A stretch of DNA of 64,000 nucleotides from Mixia osmundae IAM 14324 (Eukaryota; Basidiomycota; Mixiomycetes; Mixiales; Mixiaceae). The stretch spans positions 497,616 through 561,615 of the forward strand of contig NW_014575562.1 of assembly GCF_000708205.1 (NCBI RefSeq). Direction: 5' to 3'. Numbering within the stretch: the stretch's first letter is position 1; each line of letters starts with the position of its first letter. The translations under genes were made by a program, and so were the position numbers. Positions 37,186-47,562 of this stretch are shown one piece after another. The notes beneath the pieces were generated by a model, which saw nothing but the letters and a program-made list of their open reading frames with translations, made no database searches and was not told the DNA's origin.

Positions 37186-37301
37186 TCACTCATAATCCCA
37201 TTCCTGTTGTTGTGCGTGTGGTCATCGCGTCTGAGACAAATTGACACTCTTGGCGTTCGTGACTGTCGAGAAGTCAACGTGAACGGGTCTGAGGGATCAG
37301 G

Positions 37302-40004
37302 ATGGCATCAGGCAACGGCTGGGCACCTGATCCTTTCCCACGACCCTCGACGGATGAGCATGGCCAGCCACGCAAGGCGATGACGAGTTACGGACAGCCA
37401 AGATCAAAGACGGCGTCATGCAAAGAGTGCAAGCGATTGAAGCTCAAGTGCAGTCGAACATGGCCCTGCGCAGCTTGTGTCAAGCGAGGCTGCGGCCACC
37501 TCTGTCCAGATGGCGTGCTCAAGGAGTCCAGAAACAAGACGAAAGAGATCGCTCAGCTCACAGAGCGAGTGAAGCAGCTTGAAGCCGCCTTGCGACGGGC
37601 AGGTCTGGATCCTGCAACAGCGGTACAATCTCCAGCGGGGACTGCTCACCACTCTGTCTCGCCCGGAAGCAGTGGGACGAGTCAGCGGGCAGGCAGCGAT
37701 GCAGATCAGCAGCTCGCCCTCCTGACGCTTAAGGGCGAGGACGAAAGCACATTTCACGGCTTTAGCGCAGCAGGCTCGGCCTTCCTCGAAGATGCAGAGG
37801 CTTACGACGCCTACACGTCGTCATCTGAGGACCTGTCAGATACAGAAGCCCTGCCGCCTCGACAGCAACGTGCAGTCAACCATCCCAGCGCGTTTCCCCT
37901 TGCCGGCGGGTTCGAGATCAAATACCTGAGGTCACTACTGCCGCCTCGTGCACAAGGCGAGGCGTTTGTCAAGAGCTTCTTCGACAGAGTGGCCTGCTGT
38001 CTCATGCCTATGCGAGAAGATCATGCCTTTTCGACTTACGTCGTGCCGGCGTATGATGCCACCGAAGCCAATGCCGTCCATCCGCACCGTCTCGCGCTTC
38101 TCTTCGCCATTATGAGCATCGGCGCGCTCTTCATGCCCAACGCACGAGATCCGAGGCGTGACGCCCATCGATACCATTGTATCAGTCAAGCCTGTATCGC
38201 CTCGTCGCGCTTTATGACCCACACAACTCTCGCATCTGTTCTGACGCTCATGCTTAGCTCTCGATACTACCACTGTACGCACAGGAATCCAGCAGACCAT
38301 TCGTGGCCGATCGTTGGCCTTGCCGTCAGACTGTCATTGGCAATGGGCTTGCATCGTGATGGCAAGCTTTGGGGACTTGAGGGCGTAGAGCTCGAGCAGA
38401 GACGCGCGATGTGGTACGAATGTGCGTCATCTTGCTCATGGATGCCAGGATCGTCTCACAGATAGGGTCTAGGCATGTTCTTCGATCGAGCGCAAGCCTT
38501 ACTGCTCGGTCGACCTTACGCGATCGCCGATAGCCAATTCGATACATTGCCGCCGTCATTCGACTCGCTGGGAAGCTCGAGCCATATCGATTTCTTCCAG
38601 GCGAAATGCAAGCTGACAAAGTTTATGGGCAAAGTCGGCGACGAAGTCCACGGCGTCAACAATGCCACTTATGAGACTGTCACAGCGCTCTCCGCCGAAT
38701 GGCAGCAGCTCAAGTCGGAACTGCCCGAGACGCTGAGTCACGATGCCGTCTTTGAGTCGGCTATGCAGCAAGTAATCGCGCCGACTCGTGATCAGGCCAT
38801 ACAGCAGCATTTCACAACTGTCATGTATGCGGAGACACTTATCTCTCTTCACAAGAGCCACTTTGCTCAGGCCCTGCTCAACAATCCTGACGAGCCTCTT
38901 GAGAGCAAGTACGCCGCCTCGGTCGTCGCGGTCATCGTGACAGCCTGTCGTGACATCATCACGACTGTAAAATCGGCGCTTGATAGCTACGAAGCCCTCG
39001 CTTCGCGATTCATGTTCGCCTTTCATGTTTTCAACGCCGGCATCTGTCTCGCACTGTTGCTCATCAGATCGCCCGGGAGCCTCTTGGCACGGTTTGCGTG
39101 GGATCTCCTCTGTCTTGGCATCTCGAATCTTCTCAGAGAGGCGCCTCATGACATGCCGACCCGAGAATTCCTACCGCGGTTGCATAAACTGCGGTTGACC
39201 GCTCGTACCAAGCTGCAAGAGTATCAAGCTAATCGCGCATCGAGCGGGACATCTACGCCTTCTGCCTCTCACCTACAACCGATGAGCAGTTCTGACTCGA
39301 AGTCGGCACAAGAGGGCGACGAGGCAAAGTACCTTTCTCACGGACCCAAGCTTGCTCGCAAAGTCTCGTCGCCGCATCATCTGCAGAGTCAACATGGTGG
39401 TCAACGATCGGGTACTGGCTCGCCTGCTCGGCTTGCCTACTCTGCCTCGGTTTCTGCCGACAACAATGAAGCAGAATACAAGGAGATCTCTGACAGCTTC
39501 GCAGCGCTATCGAGCCACAAGAGCTTACTGGGCATAGATCAGTCGATCTTGGAGAAGCTCTTTCGAGCAGATCCGACGATATTAGCCCGGCCTACGTTCC
39601 GCCCGGCTCTTGATTCGAGTCCCGTCGAGATCTTGCCGGAGGTCCCTGAGCCCATTGTCTCGGCGAGTGATGAGCTCGCAGGCAATGACTTTGCACCTCC
39701 GGACGCTCCTTCATGGCGCGACCCCTTCGATACATCTGGCTTCGCGACAAGTCTACCGGCTGCTCCCGAGATAGATGAGAGCTACTTCAACTTTGCAAGC
39801 TACGATCAGCCTTCGAATGCTGAATCTGGCATCGGCAAAGGCCAGTTCGATCTGGACAGCCTCATGGCGCTGCTAGATGATCCCGCTGCGGCTAACACTC
39901 AGACCGGCATGCAAGGCGTGGAAGTTCCGTTTGCGCACGTCAGACAGGACTCGCGGACACGCTCCAATGCTTTCGATGATATCCTGCGCAGTATTGCTTC
40001 TTAG
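37302..40004 (+). CDS. Zn2Cys6 transcription factor with fungal-specific middle domain
   Basis: Two exons (37302-38421, 38473-40004) give 883 residues. The zinc cluster is CKECKRLKLKCSRTWPCAAC followed by VKRGCGHLC (Cys40, 43, 50, 56, 59, 68). A short coiled coil follows (IAQLTERVKQLEAALRRA). The fungal_trans domain spans about residues 200-560: FKI-like FEIKYLRSLLPP, LLFAIMSIGALF, then VGLAVRLSLAMGLHRDG and WYECMFFDRAQALLLGRPY across the junction. The rest is Ser/Pro-rich with an acidic end. Regulators of this kind bind CGG-type repeats; the regulated pathway cannot be told from sequence. It is not next to an obvious biosynthetic cluster. Confidence 0.9.
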
Positions 40005-40038
40005 ATGTACAACAACAGCTGTTTGTTGATCTGTAATG

Positions 40039-40782
40039 TCATAGCTCGTCGTGAATCTTGCCACTCGGATCGCCGGGATCGAGTGCAATCATCCGCTTCA
40101 TTGCTAGCGTGAAGAAGGGCCGGATCTCGTTGAGCTCGAGTTGGGAGATGTTGGTCATCTATAGCCAAGTCAGCTCTGTCCATACGGAAGTCTAATGCTT
40201 GAAGGTCACCTCGAGATGAGTCGTATTGATTGCTTCGACACCTCTGCGTGTCTTGCTTTGCCTGACCTCTCGGAGGTCTTTAAGGATCATGCGTATCCTG
40301 GCAGCATCGGGGATGTCGTCCGAGGCGCTGTCCGCCCCTTGAGCTTGGGTGTCAACAGGCGTACGGACTACTTACACCTCGAGCAACACGCGCGATATCT
40401 CCATATAGCAGAATGGCAGCGCACTGAAGCCCAGCGATGTCGTGTCCTCTCGCAAGAGCTCCTCTAATTTCTCTAGCAGCATCCATGGCGGCGCGACGAT
40501 TCGGCACTTCCTTTTCCTTTTGAGCGTGACGGCCAGCCATAGTGGTATTCGAGCTCGTCTGGGAGGCTCAAAAGGGCCGACGGTACGACTCTTGCCGTTC
40601 AATTTCTGCGCCGAACGAGTCAGAGCAAGCGCGAGAGTTCAAGGAGCGCGACGAACGCCTGTCAGTCGGAACGGCGTTTGCATTCGGAAGAGCGGCACGA
40701 TCTCGACGAGGACATCTTGTTCTGGGCCGAACTGGAGTTCCGAAGGAGCAAACCCGCCTTGCAGAGCGCGAGGCAGCGACAT
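40039..40782 (-). CDS. PSF2: GINS complex subunit Psf2
   Basis: Four exons (40782-40657, 40605-40376, 40327-40210, 40158-40039) give 197 residues. The start MSLPRALQGGFAPSELQF, the segment VEIVPLFRMQTPFRLTG, then RIPLWLAVTLKRKRKCRIV, MILKDLREVRQSKTRRG and LELNEIRPFFTLAMKRM are the GINS B- and A-domain hallmarks. GINS is part of the CMG replicative helicase. The protein ends HDEL, but GINS is nuclear and there is no signal peptide, so this is not an ER-retention case. The stop lies 34 bp from that of the convergent zinc-cluster gene. Confidence 0.93.
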
Positions 40783-41329
40783 GCCCTCTCGCTCGCTCGC
40801 GTGTGAGCCGCGCGCAATTTCCTCGGCGTCGGTTCCCGTCGTCGCCACCTGCTGTTCCCCGGATTGCTTGAACACCGAGCTAACTGCTTTTGAAAACGTT
40901 GAGCAGGCGAGAAGGTCAGCTGGCCTCCGTCTTGTACTGCCACTCCGCCTATCGACGAGTGTATTCATCGCATCATCCCGTAGGATTGGCAGGATCGGCA
41001 GGCTAACCCACAAAGACGTTCAGGCCGCGACCAAGCGGGCGCCAACTCCACAAAGAGCAGAGCCCCGGCAACTGGCTCATACGTCCTTCAACGACGCTCA
41101 GCACGTGTCGGAGCCTACACAACGTCGTCTGGCCCGCCGCTTTGGCACATTCAAGCAAGCATCGAGGCCTGCTTTGGTCGCCGCCCTGTCACCCTCCAAT
41201 AGCTCACATGCCGATCTAGCGAGTCACTTGCAGTCTCTTGAACCAGCAAGACACCTGCGGGTCAGCCAACAAACAGCGCCGGACACGTGTAGCTAGCGCT
41301 AGTGCTGCCGTTGAGCGCTTTGGACGGCC
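40783..41329. promoter_or_regulatory. 547-bp divergent intergenic region between PSF2 and ECL1-like gene
   Basis: A plus-strand open frame crosses this stretch from inside PSF2 to 41296, but it is antisense to PSF2, has no domain and no convincing start. I treat the region as promoter. No RNA gene or repeat was recognised. Confidence 0.4.
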
Positions 41330-43461
41330 ATGGATCTCAGTTGGTGCCTCGTATGCGAAAGAGGGCTAGAGTAGGTCCCTTGCCTCATACCTTAGAAGAG
41401 AGCCTGACAGCTGGTCCAGACGCGAAGGATCGATCTATTGCTCGGATGTGTGCAAAGTCCAGGCGCAGCGCGAGTCACTCAAGAGCAAGTTTGATCGCGA
41501 CGAGGAGGAGGCGAACCAAAATCGCTCGAGATCCTACCAGTCCCCTCGCTTGAAGCCACAAACTCTCGAACGCCAATCTCCGAGTCGTCTTGGACACTCT
41601 GAGCCAGAGGAGCAGCGCAAGAATGGCCACCTGAACTCAGTCCCGAGCGTCAAGCGGATCGCGCAGTGGTTCTCGAGCAGTAAGCCAGGCAGTCCGGCGC
41701 CAAGCGATGCGGCGCCTGCCACAATGGGATTGACGAAGCAAACGAGCGTCAAGAGACCAGCCAAACATGCTCCGCAACCGGTCACGAGCTCGAGCGGCGC
41801 GCCTCGGCCATCCGTTCACGATCATCGATTTGGAGCGTCGCCCGGCTATGGATCTCGTCGCGCTGAACGAGGCAGCGAGACGTCATCGATCAGCACGACG
41901 GGCCTCGATAGCCAATCAGGAGATACAGACGGCATCGCCTCCATCTTGACCCAAGAGACGGGCGAGAGCATACTGTTCCCGTCCGGACTGACTTGCTCCG
42001 AAGAGCAGAACGAAGATCAGCCAGTTCATATGAGCTCACAGCATCCTGTCTTGGAGGACAGCCCGGAGCGCTCATCGCATCGACCGACGGCATTGCATCT
42101 GTACGCTGTCTCGCCTTCGCATACAAAAGCAGCATCACCCTCATTCGTATCTGCCAACGCCGGTTCGCCGTCTTCGCCGGCCAAACACAATTATTCGAGC
42201 ATGTACCCCATGTACCATAATCGCAGCGGACACCGACATCATGACCTTCGCTCTTCAAACCCACACGCGCATACTCAAGATACCCCACCCCACAATAGCG
42301 GTCCTAGCCAAGCGAGACCCTTCACTGCAGCTTCTGATGCCCGCTCGGTCATCTCGGGGGCAGTCGCATCTGCGAGCTCTTCTGTCAAGACGACCACACC
42401 GCTGGACAGAGGCTCAGGTTCAGCATCTGCCTCGACAAACGGCTCGATCAGACACACGCGCGATCTCTTGCCGCATACAGCATCATTACGCGCTCGCTCT
42501 TCTCAATCTGACGGCTCAACGCAGAGTCGCAAACATCTCCAGCGAGGCGACTTCAAGGACGACGTGCCTGCGTCCCGTCGGATACCGCAAATGAGAGCGG
42601 CCTCGCCCTTGACGGACTCTGACCTGAGTTCGGAGGAGGAAGGATCTCAATCAGATGACAGCTTAGCTTCAGGGTCTGTCGATTCCGACGCATCCGAGCA
42701 ATCATTGCGGATACACGCAAGACGGGGCCGATTCGCTAGACCCGAATCCCGGCAAAGTCGTAGCCGAAGTCGATCCCGGCGGCCAGTGGCAATGTCAAAG
42801 CTGACCAGAACACAGTCTACGTATATGGACCGTACCGAATCGAGCCGATCAGGTCGAAGCGACCGGTCTTCTTCCTCTGTCATCATCGGACCTCATGAGA
42901 GTCATCGACAAAGAGCCCCTTCACGTCCCTCGCTCGGCAAGGTGGTCGCCAATTCACGCGTAGCGCCTCATATTCCATCCCCCGTTGTTCAGCCCATCAG
43001 ATCGCATGTGCACCGTCCTTCGCTCCAGGAGAACAACTTGAGCCAGGTCGAGCACGTCGAGGAAGCTCAGCCGTCCTCTCCAGAGTCCTTCAGTAAGTCG
43101 CTCGCGCATCCACTCGAAAGCATGACTGATGCTTCAGACAGCCTATGCCGAGCGCTCGCTAGGTCGCTCGGCGAGCAGGACGAATCGATCCGGCCAATGC
43201 ACACCGCTCGGACTGCTCGGCGCCAACTCAAATTCATTCACTTCGCTCGCTGCTCAGTCGGTACAGGGCAGATCGGTGTGGACATCGCATGAACTCAGTC
43301 TGGACGACGAGCTGCGTACGAGTCCTGCGGGCAAGGATACCGAACGCGCGATCAGGCGGGCAGCTCTGGCAGGACCGGAAGATGACTCTGATGATGAGCT
43401 CGATCGGAGAGGGCGTTCACATACGACGCTAGCGCGTCTGCAAGCTCGCATCACCGCTTAG
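41330..43461 (+). CDS. ECL1-like zinc protein (life-span regulator family), long form
   Basis: Three exons (41330-41370, 41411-43092, 43142-43461) give 680 residues. The start MDLSWCLVCERGL and, across a 40-nt intron, SIYCSDVCKVQAQ form the CX2C...CX3C zinc motif of fungal Ecl1-type proteins. In fission yeast these extend chronological life span and respond to nutrient or zinc limitation. The rest is a long Ser/Arg/His-rich disordered region with SR-type repeats (RQSRSRSRSRRP) near residue 450 and an acidic stretch just before it. Yeast Ecl1 is only about 80 residues; long basidiomycete forms share just the amino-terminal motif. Function here is inference. Confidence 0.8.
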
Positions 43462-43482
43462 ACAGTTGCATTGCTGTGCTGC

Positions 43483-43505
43483 GCATTGCATTGCATTGCA
43501 TTGCA
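43483..43505. repeat. Short GCATT tandem repeat
   Basis: About 4.6 copies of GCATT lie in the 186-bp gap between the ECL1-like gene and the TMEM184-like gene. It is a simple microsatellite, in the 3' untranslated region of one or the promoter of the other. Confidence 0.85.
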
Positions 43506-43647
43506 GTCCGGTGGACCTGGCCTTGACCTTGGGACACTTCTTTGAGATGCCAATTGCTGGGCTTGGCGTTTGCCCACATGTGCAAAGCGCGCGTCGTCGC
43601 GTCTGCGACTTTGAGCCAACGGTCAAAGCAATCCGAGGCTCAGGGCC

Positions 43648-45190
43648 ATGGTGGCGACTTGTCCGCAGACGAGTGCGGCTATACGAGACGAAAGCAGCTG
43701 GCTTGACAGCGATGGAATTCACTTCACCGCTCACAGGATCGGTCTGGCATTCTGCGGCGCATGTGCATTATTGGCGCTGGTCATCTCCCTCGTCAACATC
43801 ATGGGCCATGCCAGAAGCTACCGGCAGCCGTTCGAGCAGCGACAGATCATACGAATCCTCCTCATGCCCGTCGTCTTCTCCATCGTGGCCTTTGCCAGCT
43901 TTGTGTGGTTCCGCGAGTTCAATTACTACGCCATTGTCGAAGCGCTGTACGAGACTGTCGCTATAGCTGCCTTTCTGACGCTCATGTTGACCTTGTATGC
44001 CCTCGTATATACGACTCACTACTTTTGGCTGATCAAAATCGAGCAGTATTGGCCAAACAACGGCGGAACAGCAAGAAACGCTGCGCTTCAAGGACAAGCG
44101 CTCATTGCCCTTTCCTTTCTGCTGCTGGCGGTACAGACCAACAAAGGCCTATGTCATACCGGCCGTACAGTGCTCTGTGCTCCAGCTCGTCGTGCTCAAG
44201 CCGCTCATTTCGCTCGCCGCCATCGTCACCGAAGCGCTCAATCTGTATTGCGTCCAATCACACTCGCTTAAATTTGCGCACGTCTGGCTGGCCAGCGTCG
44301 ACTTTATCAGCGTCTCGGTTGCATTGTATGGTCTCTTCGTCATGTATGCGCTCAGCCGACAAGAATTAGAAGGGAAACGACCGCTGGCAAAGTTCATGAC
44401 CATCAAAGCGATCGTCGCGCTTTCCTTCTATCAGTCATTTCTGTTCAGCTGGCTCGCATCAGCTGGCATACTCCGGTCAACAGATTTCTACTCGAGTGTC
44501 GATATTGCGAATGGCCTGTCAGCCATGCTGTTGGTCTTTGAGATGGTCTTCATCGCCCTGTTCCAGCTGTACGCCTTCCCGGCATCGGACTATTACCAAG
44601 TCATGCGCGACGACTCAGCAAAGCATACAGGTTTCTGGCGGAGTATGGGCCACGCTCTCAATCTGAGCGACTTCTTCGTCGCTCTGTGGCAATCCGTGCG
44701 CTTCTTCTTCAGGCAAGATCGCAGTCAAAGCATGCCAATGCCACCTATCGATCAGCCAGGCCTTGACTTTGAAGCCGCTTATGGCTTGAGAGATTCTTGC
44801 GCCAGTCGGTCATCGGCTTGGCGGGAGAAGCAGATCATGCAGCGCAGCAACTCGGATTATCCACCGAGCACAGCTTCTCTCGGCGACGAACAGCCGGTCA
44901 ATTTTGATAATTCCGCCTATGAGAAGCCTGTCTTTGCAAGCTCCTTGGCTCGGCTATACCCGACCGACCTGACGCCGATAGCCCTAGCGCAGCCGCCTCG
45001 AACGAACGTAGCACGAGGCTATGCAGCACCGGACTATACCGCGCTAAGTACAGAGTCACCCGCGCCTTCACCCTTGACGGTGGTACGACCGCGCGCACCC
45101 CCAGAACCTCCAAGGACTGTCTTGCCTTATTCACTAGACCGCCCAGCTCAGCTCCAAGACGAGCAGCACGAATTGGGCTACGCCCTATAG
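43648..45190 (+). CDS. TMEM184 / organic-solute-transporter-alpha-like membrane protein
   Basis: Two exons (43648-43994, 44047-45190) give 496 residues. Seven membrane segments are visible. Family landmarks are SYRQPFEQRQIIRILLM, YYAIVEALYETVAIAAFLTL, then LPFPFCCWRYRPTKAYVI with its Cys-Cys-Trp, and CSVLQLVVLKPL. The junction is set by the need to pass from the frame of exon 1 to that of the CCW motif; the intron is 52 nt. Members are vacuolar or endosomal membrane proteins of poorly known function. The cytosolic tail of about 170 residues is Pro/Ser-rich and ends QHELGYAL. The stop is 58 bp from that of the convergent neighbour. Confidence 0.87.
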
Positions 45191-45248
45191 AAGTAGCAGG
45201 AACTTGTTGTATCGCATTGTTGCATTGAATCACGCGCATTTTCACTCT

Positions 45249-47430
45249 CTACAAGGCCTTGCTTGTTGCCGAAAGCTGCTTTGACAGTGCAGCCAGATGG
45301 TTCGAGAAATCCACCCGCGAGTTTGAGATGCCCTTCATGTCATCATAGCTGCTGTGACGCATGAGCTAGCACAAGCTAATTAGGTAATGACATACAAGAT
45401 GTCGACTTTGGCGTGCAGCACTCTGCGGGCGTGGCGCGACAACTGTACGCAGCTAGCATCGAGCTCGGACTTGCGGCGAGCAGTCCGCTCTGCCGCGCGT
45501 GCACGAACTAGTTGCTCCAAAAGCTCGAATAGCTCGCGCTGGTTTCGCTTGCGTCTATGATGTCCGCCGATCTGTGGAACCTTGGCTGGCGCGATATCGG
45601 CAATCCTGCGAGGACGGGCAACATTGGACTGAACGAGGTCGTGCACTTGATGGACGGGAGTACGCAGAAGCGGTGAGGCGTACAAGTTGGCCGGTACGCA
45701 AGAGGGAAGATCGGTTTGCTCGCATTGGCGAGCCGTCATGAATTCAGCAACGAAAGGGGCCGTAACGCCGGCGTCTTCTTCCTCGGAAAGTGCTTTGTCG
45801 CGCTTGACTTGAAGGCTGAGTAGTGGTGATGCCGCAGGACGTTTCTTCGGATTAGACGGCTGCGCCGGGGACCTCGTGGAAAGCTTCGGATCCGTAAATG
45901 GCTTGCTGGAGCGAGGGGAAGCAGTGCGCGGTTCATTGGGAGGACCTTTACGTTTGTCAAAGATATGATCAGAGTTGACGAGTGTGCGATCAGATGTGAG
46001 TGCAGCGTGCCAGATAGGCAAATCGCTAGGTTCCTGCATTGTGGCCGGGTGCTCGGACGAATCCGGGCTGGATCTCATGGCTTCTTGGATCGCTTGCATG
46101 CGCTCGTTGCGATTCACGCTACTGGGAAGGACTTGCTCGATGGCCAAAACGGATTGCGAAGCTTTGACAAAACCATCAAGAGGAAGCATGTGAGAGTGAG
46201 CCGTGATCTGATCGGTCCGTCGTTCCTGGAGCTCGAGGACGAGCTGCGGGACAAATCAGCTCATCAGAACATGCAAGCGAGCTGATAGCTCACTCGATCA
46301 GGTTCTTCGGAGCAAGCGATCTCCTCGAATGTTGTGAGCCAGTCTGCAAGCTGTTGTCCATCCTTGCAATGAACATCGAAAGAGCAGGGCTCGATTTGAC
46401 GCTCGCCAAGCCAAAGACGCGCAGGAGTCACCGTAATAGCGCGCATGCCTTTGAGATGATATGTAGCTGGAAACATGGCTTCCAAGAGTACGGCATCACC
46501 GTCGACCTGCAATACGTTCAGGCGACTGACATGGTGAACTTGAACGCCTGCCTCGACAAACGCAGTCAAGCTGAATCTGTTCAGGTGCAGCATTCGATTC
46601 TCAGCGAGCACCCATGTCGTCTCGTCGCACGAGATGGTCTCGATAGGCTGCACGACAGCTCTGACCGGCTGATCAGCCAATGTCTTCAGCATCCCGAGGC
46701 CCTCACCCTTGAGGCGAGCACCACCAGTCCCGCAGTAAGGTCGGTGCGCGCTGTCTGCACTTAGCTCGTGCTCGTTCGATGACTGCAAGACTAGCAAACC
46801 TCATCAAACACTTCGACTGTTAGCTTGGCAAATGCGTCTCTGATCTTTGTAGCTGCGCGAAGCGTCCAGCGAGGTGACTTGAACTCGGCAAAGATCGCTC
46901 TGAGAAAGTCTGCTCTTGACTTTCTTTGATTCGCTCTGGGCTGCACACGGAACATGATCTCGAGCATGGCACTCGCAGATAGAAAGTCCTGCGTCTCTGC
47001 GAGATACCTTCCTAGTCGCGTCCTGAGTGTTGCCGTCAGCCAGCCAGACTCACTGGTCCTGACGCGTGACTGACGGTCCACAGGAAGGATGCGACTGCAT
47101 GAGAGCTTTGTTCGAGTCCGACTTGGACAGCAAGTCGCTCGAGATAGCGCTCAAGATCTGGCTGAAGCCTTTGAGAAGGTCGTATGCAAGATGGACCCTT
47201 ACTCACTTTGCGCTGTAAGCGGAGCGAAAGCTGACCCACGCAGACAGCTCTTGTGAGCCAAGGCAGAAACCGTCTACCCATGGCATCCTTGACTGGCTTA
47301 AGATCTTTGATGTCAGTACGCAAAAGAGTCGCCTGTCATTTGACCTGTGGTCGGCGTTGCGAGTGTCTTCGTCTTTGCGAGGACGCACCTGAATATGCAC
47401 GAGAGTCTGTTCGACGGCTACTTCCGTCAT
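45249..47430 (-). CDS. Candidate meiotic chromosome-axis protein (Red1/SYCP2-like layout)
   Basis: Seven exons (47430-47389, 47332-47207, 47161-47064, 47022-46818, 46782-46294, 46243-45396, 45351-45249) close in phase to give 636 residues; the intron after 46818 is the least certain. Residues 1-155 are helical, with a segment SASAMLEIMFRVQPRANQRK like the SYCP2 ARM-like domain. Next is a beta-rich domain (VVQPIETISCDETTWVLAEN, then LHLNRFSLTAF) ending in a helix (QQLADWLTTFEEI), as in the PH-like Spt16M-like domain of SYCP2 and Red1. About 200 disordered residues follow. A terminal coiled coil has LFELLEQLVRARAAERTARR and LAALSKQLSATSKAL. I recognise the layout, not a strong sequence match. 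Confidence 0.5.
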
Positions 47431-47562
47431 ACCGCCAAAGGAGAGGTAGGAAAGGGACAGATGAAGCCAAGCCGGCAGCCGGGTGGACGTGCAGTCGAGA
47501 CAGTCGCGTCATCCGACCGACAGCAAAGTCAACGCTTCTGCTCGAGCTGATGACATAGCTGC

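Noticed and set aside
40039-40050. HDEL ending of PSF2 as an ER-retention signal
   Set aside because: The protein has no signal peptide and is a nuclear replication factor; the ending is coincidental.
40442-41296. 284-codon plus-strand frame across PSF2 and its promoter
   Set aside because: Its first half is antisense to clear GINS coding exons and the second half shows no domain or splice support.
43483-43505. GCATT repeats as part of a satellite or CRISPR array
   Set aside because: Only 23 bp of simple pentanucleotide repeat with no spacers; an ordinary microsatellite.
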